Shown here one piece after another: positions 6,708 through 12,534 of a stretch of DNA of 15,031 nt. Location of the stretch: assembly GCA_029781465.1 (NCBI GenBank), contig JAKOWQ010000418.1, positions 1 through 15,031 of the forward strand, given 5' to 3'. Every line of letters starts with the position of its first letter. Position 1 is the stretch's first letter. Position numbers and translations under genes: made by a program. Under the pieces are notes generated by a model. The model saw only the letters and a list, made by a program, of their open reading frames with translations. It did no database searches and had not been told where the DNA came from. This stretch comes from Pseudomonadota bacterium (lineage in GTDB: Bacteria > Pseudomonadota > Alphaproteobacteria > Sphingomonadales > Sphingomonadaceae).

Positions 6708-7834
6708 AGCAAAACCATCTGGTCGCGGTGGACCACCGCCGGGCGCGGGGCATAGCCCAGCAGGGCCGCGTGATCGGCGCTTTGCCGGCCCATGATCGCG
6801 CGGCATTCGGCGGCATCATATTCGCTGAGGCCGTGGGCTAGCACCTGCCCCTCCGCATCGCGGACCGCGACCGCGTCTCCCCGGCGAAACTCGCCTTCGA
6901 CCGCCGCGATCCCGGCGGCGAGCAGGCTCGATCCCTTGCCCAGCGCCCGCGCCGCGCCGGCATCGACCACCAGCGTGCCCTTCAGGTGCAGCCGCCCGCC
7001 CAGCCAGGCCTTGCGCGCTCCGTCCTTGCGCCGGGGGAGGAACAGCGTGCCGATCCCTTCGCCCAGCGCGCGGGCGATCGGCGCATCGTGCAGCCCGCTG
7101 GCGATGGCCAGAGCGATCCCCGCCCGCTCGGCAATCTCCGCCGCCTGGAGCTTGCTGGTCATGCCCCCCGACCCCATGCCCGAAGACGATCCGCCGCTGG
7201 CCATGGCATGGATTTCCGCCGTCACCCCGCGCACCTCGTCCAGCAGCCGCGCGCCGGGATCGGCCGGATTGCGATCGTAGAGCCCATCGACATCGGAAAG
7301 CAGCAGCACCCCCTGCGCCTGCGCCGCCTGGGCCACCCGCGCGGCCAGCCGGTCATTGTCACCAAAGCGGATTTCCTGGGTCGCGACCGAATCGTTCTCG
7401 TTGATGACCGGAACCGCCCCGGCATCGAGCAGCCGCGTCAGCGTGGCGGTGGCGTTGAGGTAGCGTCGGCGCTCTTCCAGATCTTCCAGCGTTAGCAGCA
7501 ATTGCGCGGCGGTCAGCCCGTGCGCGCCAAGCAGCTCTGCCCACAGCCCCGAAAGCGCGATCTGCCCCACCGCGGCCGCCGCCTGGGCATCGGCCAGACT
7601 GGCCCGTCCGCCCTTGTCCAGCCCCAGCCGCGCCGCACCCAGTGCGATCGCGCCCGAGGAGACCACGATCACATCCTGCCCGCGTGCGCGCGCCGCCGCC
7701 AGCTCAGCCACCAACCCTTCGAGCCAGCCGCGCCGCACCCCGTCCCTGCCAACCAGCAGCGACGAACCGACCTTGACCACCAGACGGCGGCAGGCGGACT
7801 TGTCGGCCAGATCGGAAAGGCGCGCGATGGTCAT
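6704..7834 (-). CDS. proB: Glutamate 5-kinase with C-terminal PUA domain
   Basis: Phosphorylates glutamate to glutamyl-5-phosphate, the first and normally proline-feedback-inhibited step of proline synthesis. At 376 residues it is the full-length two-domain form. The amino acid kinase domain shows VVKVGSSLL (19-27), VSSGAIALG (58-66), NENDSVA (145-151), FGDNDRLAA (157-165), SDVDGLYDRNP (180-190) and GMGSGGMTSKLQAA (219-232). A PUA domain follows from about 280, with LKGTLVVDAGA and RRGDAVAVRDAEG. The start gives MTIARLSDLADK; the Shine-Dalgarno is weak. It lies 44 bases after obgE on the same strand and overlaps the epimerase gene by 4 bases. proA, often nearby in other genomes, is absent here, while proC sits 3 kb away in a separate unit. 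Confidence 0.96.
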   Translation of the reverse strand: MTIARLSDLADKSACRRLVVKVGSSLLVGRDGVRRGWLEGLVAELAAARARGQDVIVVSSGAIALGAARLGLDKGGRASLADAQAAAAVGQIALSGLWAELLGAHGLTAAQLLLTLEDLEERRRYLNATATLTRLLDAGAVPVINENDSVATQEIRFGDNDRLAARVAQAAQAQGVLLLSDVDGLYDRNPADPGARLLDEVRGVTAEIHAMASGGSSSGMGSGGMTSKLQAAEIAERAGIALAIASGLHDAPIARALGEGIGTLFLPRRKDGARKAWLGGRLHLKGTLVVDAGAARALGKGSSLLAAGIAAVEGEFRRGDAVAVRDAEGQVLAHGLSEYDAAECRAIMGRQSADHAALLGYAPRPAVVHRDQMVLL

Positions 7835-7878
7835 GGCGCGGGATTAGCGGCTGACGCCTTGGCCGCAAGTCTTTTGGA

Positions 7879-8931
7879 TCAGAGCGGCGACCAGGGCCGC
7901 TCGTCGCCTTCCTCGCGTTCGCCATCGGGGCGTTCGGTAACGGTCTGGGCGGGCAGGTATTCGAGCACCGCGTCGAGCAGCGCGCCGATCCCCTTGCCGG
8001 TCGCGCCGGAAATCGGGAACACCTTGGCCACCCCCGCGGCGCGCAGTTCCTTGCTGAAGGCGCGGACCAGTTCGGTGTCGATCAGGTCGATCTTGTTGAG
8101 TGCGACCAGCCGAGGCTTGCCTTCCAGCCCGGCGCCATAGGCGGCAAGCTCTTCCTCGACCACCTCCAGCGCCTCGACCGGATCGAGCCCATTGGCGTCG
8201 ATCAGGTGGATCAGCACCCGGCAGCGCTCGATATGGCCCAGGAACCGGTCACCCACGCCCGCGCCCTCGGCCGCCCCGGCGATCAGCCCGGGAATATCGG
8301 CCAGCACGAATTCACGGCCCTTGTGCCGCACCACGCCCAGCTGCGGGCGCAGCGTGGTGAAGGCATAATCGCCCACCTTGGCCTTGGCGTTGGTGATCTG
8401 GTTGATGAAGGTGCTCTTGCCGGCATTGGGCAGCCCGACCAGCCCGGCATCGGCCAGCAGCTTGAGCCGCAGCCAGACCCACATTTCCTCGAACGGTTCG
8501 CCCGGCTGGTGCTGGCGCGGGGCGCGGTTGGTGCTGGTCTTGTAGCTGGCGTTGCCGCGCCCGCCCAGGCCCCCATGGAGCAGGGTAACGCGCTGGCCCG
8601 CCTCGGTCAGGTCGGCCAGCACGGTTTCGCGATCGTCGTCGAGAATCTGGGTTCCCACCGGAACCTTGATTACCATGTCCTTGCCCGCCGCGCCGTTGCG
8701 GTCCTTGCCCGAACCATGGATCCCGCGCTGGGCCTTGAAATGCTGGGTATAGCGAAAGTCGATCAGGGTGTTGAGCCCGGCCACCGCCTCAAACACCACA
8801 TCGCCGCCCCGGCCTCCGTTGCCGCCATCGGGGCCGCCGTATTCGATATATTTCTCGCGCCGGAACGACACCGCCCCGGGGCCTCCGGCGCCCGAGCGGA
8901 TGTATATCTTGGCCTGATCGAGAAAATGCAT
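7879..8931 (-). CDS. obgE: Obg-family GTPase ObgE/CgtA
   Basis: Essential ribosome-associated GTPase acting in 50S subunit maturation and linked to the stringent response. The 350 residues show the glycine-rich Obg fold (about 1-158: GAGGPGAVSFRREKY, GGPDGGNGGRGGD, GGLGGRGNA) and then the G domain: G1 GLPNAGKS (166-173), FTTLRPQLG switch I, G3 DIPGL (212-216), G4 NKID (279-282) and G5 ISGATGKG (308-315). A short charged tail ends at residue 350; the extra C-terminal domain of some Obg proteins is missing, as is common. The ATG at 8931 is fixed by the conserved MHFLDQAKIYIRSG, although the leader shows no clear Shine-Dalgarno. It heads the obgE-proB-epimerase unit and lies downstream of tRNA-Ala, separated by a repeat-rich spacer. 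rplU/rpmA, common neighbours of obg, are not seen. Confidence 0.97.
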   Translation of the reverse strand: MHFLDQAKIYIRSGAGGPGAVSFRREKYIEYGGPDGGNGGRGGDVVFEAVAGLNTLIDFRYTQHFKAQRGIHGSGKDRNGAAGKDMVIKVPVGTQILDDDRETVLADLTEAGQRVTLLHGGLGGRGNASYKTSTNRAPRQHQPGEPFEEMWVWLRLKLLADAGLVGLPNAGKSTFINQITNAKAKVGDYAFTTLRPQLGVVRHKGREFVLADIPGLIAGAAEGAGVGDRFLGHIERCRVLIHLIDANGLDPVEALEVVEEELAAYGAGLEGKPRLVALNKIDLIDTELVRAFSKELRAAGVAKVFPISGATGKGIGALLDAVLEYLPAQTVTERPDGEREEGDERPWSPL

Positions 8932-8956
8932 GGTGGGGGGCTAACGGAGCGCGGGG

Positions 8957-8973
8957 CCTTCGACAAGCTCAGG
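8957..8973. repeat. 17-base dispersed repeat, copy 1
   Basis: The sequence CCTTCGACAAGCTCAGG occurs here and again at 9069. This motif recurs in intergenic DNA of many sphingomonads; recalled from general knowledge, where it surfaces as FDKLR- or STSSG-like peptides in spurious ORFs. Flanking bases extend it to a small hairpin at 8955-8975 with 5-base arms GGCCT/AGGCC. It lies in the leader of obgE, 26 bases upstream of the start codon. Confidence 0.8.
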
Positions 8974-9003
8974 CCGAATGGGAAGAGGGCGCAGGGCGCT
9001 ACC

Positions 9004-9162
9004 GCGGGTTGGTTGAGAATTGGCCCAGGGTGAGCCGAAAATGGCGGATTTCGAGAACCGGAGCGCACCCTTCGACAAGCTCAGGGCAGTCGGAAGGTGG
9101 AACCGGAAGCGCAGAAAGCCGCCGTTTGCAGGCCATCCTGGGCCAATTATCAGCCAACCCGC
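9004..9162. repeat. Imperfect palindrome, about 160 bases, between tRNA-Ala and obgE
   Basis: The outer 26-base arms, 9004-9029 and 9137-9162, are inverted copies matching at 24 of 26 positions. Pairing continues inward with mismatches, for example AAAATGGCGGATTTC near 9038-9052 against GAAAGCCGCCGTTTG near 9114-9128. The centre holds the second copy of the 17-base repeat. The right arm ends one base past the tRNA CCA end. Transcripts from tRNA-Ala towards obgE would fold it into a long hairpin. It may act as a terminator or processing structure, or be a small non-autonomous repeat element; no T-run follows, so intrinsic termination is doubtful. Confidence 0.7.
9069..9085. repeat. 17-base dispersed repeat, copy 2
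   Basis: Identical in all 17 bases to the copy at 8957 and in the same orientation. It sits close to the centre of the 9004-9162 palindrome. Here the flanks give arms CCCT/AGGG at 9068-9086, differing from the first copy but still complementary, which suggests that the hairpin rather than the flank sequence is conserved. Confidence 0.8.
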
Positions 9163-9163
9163 C

Positions 9164-9239
<76 letters not shown>

Positions 9240-9338
9240 GTTCCAGTGCGAGTGCGAAGGGCAGACCCTCCGCGCGAGGCGCCCCCTTAGCGAAGAGCGG
9301 GCGCGCTTGAAAGCGCAAAATGCGCGGGATGGCGCGGC

Positions 9339-10055
9339 CTATTTCCCCGGTGCGGCGACGGCGGTCGTGGCCGGCGCGGGGGCGGGCTCGTACTTCGACT
9401 TCCACAGCGCGAGATCGCGCGCGTACTGCTCATAGGAGCGGTAGAAATTCTCGAACACGCTGTCGAGCATCACCAGATTGCGGCCCGAGAAGGTGTTGAG
9501 TTCAGCCGCCTTCACGTTGATCGACTCGCGCGCCATCACCAGTGCCGCATCGCAGAAGTTCTGCAGGGTCGGCGGATAGGCGTAATAGTTGTAGACCTGC
9601 GTCATGTAGGCCTCGCGCGGGCGGATATAGCCGGTGCCGTACTTCTTCTTGAACTCCGCATCGACAGCGGTGTTGGCCTTGGCCAGGCCCTTCTTCTGGG
9701 ATTTGAGAAACGCCTTGTAGCCGCCGAGGATCTCGGCGTGTTCGGGCTTCAGGCAATTGAGCGCGGCAACGTTGTAGGCCGAACGCAGGTTCCACACGGT
9801 CTGCGCGGTGGAAATCCTGGCGTTGACCGTCTGGCGCACCCCGTCTTCGCCAACCAGCGGCACATAGAGCCCCGCGGCGGCCCCCATCGGCGGGATCGGG
9901 CGCGGCGGGATCACCACCACCACCGGCGGCGGCGGGGGCGGAGGAGGCGGCGGCGGGGCCGGGGTCGATTTCGGTCCGCAGGCGGCCAGCGCCCCCAGGG
10001 TCAGGGTTACCCCGCCCATCACGATCTTGCGGCGCAATTGCGTGGCCATCTTCAC
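9339..10055 (-). CDS. Polyproline lipoprotein, function unknown
   Basis: I do not recognise a family. With the GTG start the protein has 238 residues. The N-terminus (KMATQLRRK, then a hydrophobic stretch) ends in the lipobox LAAC (23-26), so it is probably lipidated at C26 and membrane anchored on the periplasmic side. A run of eleven prolines follows (34-44), then VVVV and more prolines, probably a stiff spacer. The rest is a mostly helical, Tyr/Asn-rich domain with two cysteines (LNCLKPEH and NFCDAAL) that could form a disulfide, ending in an Ala/Pro-rich tail. The GTG was chosen because GGAGAGG at 10062-10068 lies six bases upstream; ATG codons at 10049 and 10070 are alternatives. It has no obvious partner: a terminator separates it from the gene upstream and tRNA-Ala lies downstream. 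Confidence 0.8.
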   Translation of the reverse strand: MKMATQLRRKIVMGGVTLTLGALAACGPKSTPAPPPPPPPPPPPVVVVIPPRPIPPMGAAAGLYVPLVGEDGVRQTVNARISTAQTVWNLRSAYNVAALNCLKPEHAEILGGYKAFLKSQKKGLAKANTAVDAEFKKKYGTGYIRPREAYMTQVYNYYAYPPTLQNFCDAALVMARESINVKAAELNTFSGRNLVMLDSVFENFYRSYEQYARDLALWKSKYEPAPAPATTAVAAPGK

Positions 10056-10061
10056 TGCGAT

Positions 10062-10068
10062 CCTCTCC
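10062..10068 (-). promoter_or_regulatory. Shine-Dalgarno site deciding the GTG start of the lipoprotein gene
   Basis: On the - strand GGAGAGG is followed by six bases and GTG at 10055. The ATG at 10070 overlaps this site and has no Shine-Dalgarno of its own; the ATG at 10049 is two codons after the GTG and has a less favourable spacing. The GTG is therefore preferred, though the ATG at 10049 would give nearly the same protein. Confidence 0.55.
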
Positions 10069-10104
10069 ATGACGAAGAGCGCGTTCCTAAACGCTTCGCG
10101 CCGC

Positions 10105-10142
10105 AAAGCAAATGCCCGGAGCGCCGCAAGGCACCCCGGGCA
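10105..10142 (-). terminator. Intrinsic terminator after the Bax-inhibitor-1 family gene
   Basis: On the - strand a 13-base-pair stem (TGCCCGGGGTGCC with GGCGCTCCGGGCA, two G-U pairs) closes a TTGC loop at 10113-10142 and is followed by TTTGCTTT. It begins 24 bases after the stop codon of the gene ending at 10167. It should separate that gene from the lipoprotein gene downstream. Confidence 0.8.
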
Positions 10143-10166
10143 CGATCTGCCGTTGGTTGCGTGCGA

Positions 10167-10910
10167 TCAGCGACGGTCGCCGAGGAAGCGCAGCAGGTAG
10201 AGGAACATGTTGATGAAATCGAGGTAGAGGCTGAGCGCCCCCATCACCACCGCCTTGCCGGCCATGTCGGTTCCGGCGACATAGTGGTACTGTTCCTTGA
10301 GGCGCTGGGTATCGTAGGCGGTAAGCCCGGCGAAGATCAGCACGCCGATCACGCTCGTCGCCCAGTAAAGTCCCGGCGACTTGAGCCACAGGTTGAGCAG
10401 CGAGGCAACGATCAGCCCGATCAGCCCCATCACCATGAAGGTGCCCATGCCCGAAAGATCGCGGCCCGTGGTGTAGCCATAGAGGCTCAGCCCGCCGAAC
10501 GCCGCCGCCGCCGAGAAGAAGGCAACCGCGATCGAGCCGCCGGTGTAGATCAGGAAAACCAGCGAAAGCGAAAGCCCCATCGCCGTGGCAAAGGCCCAGA
10601 ACAGCATCTGCAGGGTGCTGGTCTGCATCCGGTTGAGCCCGAAGCTCATCGCCAGGATGAAGCCCAGCGGCGCCAGCTGGATCACCCAGCCGAGCGGTGT
10701 GCCCATGATCTGCAGCACCGCGCCCGAACGCGCGAACAGCAGCGCGACCACGCCCGAAAGCAGCACGCCCGAGGCCATGTAATTGTAGATCGCCAGCATG
10801 TGGCGGCGCAGCCCCTGGTCGAGCGTACCGGCCCCCAGCACCTCGCCATTGAGCGAAGCGGGCGAGCCGAAGCCAGTCCGGGTGGACTGCGGATCGTTCC
10901 AGTCAGCCAT
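10167..10910 (-). CDS. Bax inhibitor-1/YccA family membrane protein
   Basis: Integral inner-membrane protein of the BI-1/TMBIM superfamily; bacterial relatives include YccA, an FtsH-protease modulator, and calcium-leak homologues such as BsYetJ. The role here is not settled. The 247 residues have a polar N-terminus (about 1-35), the family entry segment LRRHMLAIYNYMASGVLLSG, and about seven hydrophobic spans up to the end. Conserved features include LTAYDTQRLKEQY in the C-terminal part, with its aspartate, and ALSLYLDFINMFLYLLRFLG, the usual family ending. AAGGAG lies eight bases before ATG 10910; a TTG at 10913 is an alternative start. A promoter-like sequence is seen at 10954-10982 and a strong terminator after the stop, so it looks like a single-gene unit. 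Confidence 0.94.
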   Translation of the reverse strand: MADWNDPQSTRTGFGSPASLNGEVLGAGTLDQGLRRHMLAIYNYMASGVLLSGVVALLFARSGAVLQIMGTPLGWVIQLAPLGFILAMSFGLNRMQTSTLQMLFWAFATAMGLSLSLVFLIYTGGSIAVAFFSAAAAFGGLSLYGYTTGRDLSGMGTFMVMGLIGLIVASLLNLWLKSPGLYWATSVIGVLIFAGLTAYDTQRLKEQYHYVAGTDMAGKAVVMGALSLYLDFINMFLYLLRFLGDRR

Positions 10911-10953
10911 CAATCAAACTCCTTGTCCGCCCCGCGATTGGGGCGCTGGGGCC

Positions 10954-10982
10954 AATATCGGCTCCCTCCCCCGCGGTTTCAA
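10954..10982 (-). promoter_or_regulatory. Sigma-70-like promoter of the Bax-inhibitor-1 family gene
   Basis: On the - strand TTGAAA (10977-10982) and GATATT (10954-10959) are separated by 17 bases. The -35 matches TTGACA at 5 of 6 positions and the -10 matches TATAAT at 4 of 6. It lies in the 113-base gap upstream of the ATG at 10910, between the candidate proC terminator and the Shine-Dalgarno. Confidence 0.5.
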
Positions 10983-10984
10983 GC

Positions 10985-11005
10985 AAAACCGGACCGGCAC
11001 CGGTC
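10985..11005 (-). terminator. Candidate weak terminator after proC
   Basis: On the - strand GACCG-GTGC-CGGTC (10992-11005) is followed by CGG and TTTT, starting 18 bases after the proC stop. The stem is short and the T-run brief, so termination may be partial. Confidence 0.4.
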
Positions 11006-11023
11006 GCAATTTGTAACAGGTGC

Positions 11024-11824
11024 TCAGCTGCGCGCGGCTGCGGCCAGTTCCGCGCCACGATCGCGCGCCGCCTTGAGAGTAGCTGCAACCAGGCCAGCGA
11101 GGGCCCCATCCTGATCGAGCACTGCAAGCCCGGCGGCGGTGGTGCCGCCAGGACTGGTGACACGCCGGGCAAGTTCCGCTGGATCGTCCGCCGAGGCGGC
11201 CGCAAGCATGGCCGCGCCCTCTACCGTGGCCCGAGCCAGACGGTCGGCCTGCGCGGGATCGAGCCCCAGCGCGGCGCCGCCCTCGGCCAGGGCGGCAACG
11301 AAACGGTAGACGAAGGCCGGTCCCGACCCGGCCAGCGCGGTGACCGCATCGAGCAGACCCTCGCTCGCCAGCCATTCGGCGGTCCCGAGCGGGGCCAGCA
11401 GCGCATCGACGGCGCAGCGCCGCGCATCATCGAGACCTGCGCCGAACAGCCCGAGCGGGGATTTGCCGATCGCGGCAGCCAGGTTGGGCATGATCCGCAC
11501 GATCGCCCCCGCCACCGGAAACCGCGCGGCAAGGCTTGCCACCTCAACCCCGGCGAGGATCGAAAGCAGCACGCATTCGGTACCGATCGCCGGAGCCAGC
11601 GCGGCGCTTACCTGATCGAGCAGCTGCGGCTTGATCCCCAGCAGCACCGCATCGAAGCGGCGATCCGGCACCGCGCGGAGCAGTTCGACCCCCTCGGGTG
11701 CGCGCTCCAGCACGGGGTCGACCACGGTGAAACGCGCCGGATCGAGCCCGCCAGCCAGCCAGCCGGAGAGCATCGCCCCGCCCATATTGCCGCAGCCGAA
11801 TATCAGGATGGAGTTGAAGGTCAT
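11024..11824 (-). CDS. proC: Pyrroline-5-carboxylate reductase
   Basis: Reduces 1-pyrroline-5-carboxylate to proline with NAD(P)H, the last step of proline synthesis; cytosolic. The 266 residues show the N-terminal Rossmann motif ILIFGCGNMGGAML (6-19), LLGIKPQ (61-67), SILAGV (88-93), RIMPNLAAAIGKS (110-122), and the signature C-terminal dimer/active-site helices ALAGSGPAFVYRF (163-175) and RRVTSPGGTTAAGL (220-233). AGGAAGG ends seven bases before the ATG, supporting the start. It follows the YbjN gene with a 35-base gap on the same strand, so the two are probably co-transcribed. The first gene of the pathway, proB, is 3 kb away in another unit. Confidence 0.97.
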   Translation of the reverse strand: MTFNSILIFGCGNMGGAMLSGWLAGGLDPARFTVVDPVLERAPEGVELLRAVPDRRFDAVLLGIKPQLLDQVSAALAPAIGTECVLLSILAGVEVASLAARFPVAGAIVRIMPNLAAAIGKSPLGLFGAGLDDARRCAVDALLAPLGTAEWLASEGLLDAVTALAGSGPAFVYRFVAALAEGGAALGLDPAQADRLARATVEGAAMLAAASADDPAELARRVTSPGGTTAAGLAVLDQDGALAGLVAATLKAARDRGAELAAAARS

Positions 11825-11859
11825 CGCGGTGCCTTCCTAGAGCGCCGCGCGCGCGCTGG

Positions 11860-12399
11860 CTAGGCTTCGCCCGCCGCGTCGACCATCGCGCTGGCGAGCG
11901 CTTCCTGCGGACTCTTGTCGCCCCACAGCACGAACTGGAACGCGGGATAGAACCGGTCGCATTCCTCAACCGCGGCCTCGACCGCGATCTGCGCCTGCGA
12001 CAGGCTCAGCAGCCCCTCGTCGCCCAGCAGCAGGCCGTGGCGGTAGAGCAGCACCGATCCGTTCGACCACATGTCGAAGTGCCCGACCCACAGCTGTTCG
12101 TTGACCAGCGCGAGCAGTTCATAGACCGCAGCGCTCTTGTCATCGGGAACACGGATGTCGGGCAGGCACAGCAGTTGCAGCACATGATCCTCGCGCCGCC
12201 AGATGCCGCGCAGGGTATAGCTCGCCCAGCTGCCCTTGATCTCGCCCGAGATTTCGTCCTCGGCGACGAATTCGCAGGGCCAACCGCGCGCCTCGAACAA
12301 CGAGGCGAGCATATCGACCGGCGCGGCGTCGTCATCGTCGCGTTCGAAGTCCTGATTGCCTTGCATCATCCGGTCCAAGCGAAGGTCCTGTGGCGTCAT
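11860..12399 (-). CDS. YbjN-domain protein
   Basis: Acidic cytosolic protein of 179 residues with no signal peptide. It matches the YbjN family, whose fold resembles type III secretion chaperones; bacterial members are linked to stress and motility regulation, but their biochemical role is unclear. An acidic leader (ERDDDDAAPVDM) precedes the domain, which runs from about LASLFEARGW to YPAFQFVLW, with RREDHVLQLLCLPD and NEQLWVGHFDMW typical of the family; KSPQEALASAMVDAAGEA ends the protein. In alphaproteobacteria this gene often stands before proC, as here. The ATG at 12399 has a weak Shine-Dalgarno; the paired ATGs at 12369 and 12366 are alternatives. A 135-base gap separates it from the SPOR gene upstream, where no convincing promoter was found. 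Confidence 0.85.
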   Translation of the reverse strand: MTPQDLRLDRMMQGNQDFERDDDDAAPVDMLASLFEARGWPCEFVAEDEISGEIKGSWASYTLRGIWRREDHVLQLLCLPDIRVPDDKSAAVYELLALVNEQLWVGHFDMWSNGSVLLYRHGLLLGDEGLLSLSQAQIAVEAAVEECDRFYPAFQFVLWGDKSPQEALASAMVDAAGEA

Positions 12400-12534
12400 G
12401 GCGGCATGATCGCGCGCCCGGATGCTGGATGCGTCGGCAGGGGCGCCCGCGACAATGAGCGCTAGCCGCTGGGCTGCGCAAAACTCGACAAGTCTGTTTA
12501 CAAGGTGTGGAAAAGCAGGGGATGACCGATCCGC

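Noticed and set aside
9303..9316. GCGCTT-GA-AAGCGC inverted repeat between the lipoprotein gene and tRNA-Ala
   Set aside because: The two-base loop is too tight and no T-run follows on the - strand; neither a terminator nor a tRNA promoter could be supported.
9738..11114. Open frame on the + strand across the lipoprotein, Bax-inhibitor-1 and proC genes
   Set aside because: Crosses three real genes, a terminator and a promoter on the other strand; composition is Arg/His-rich without motifs.
12506..12514. DnaA-box-like TTTTCCACA on the - strand between the SPOR and YbjN genes
   Set aside because: It is a single site with no neighbours, no AT-rich unwinding region and no origin-type gene context.
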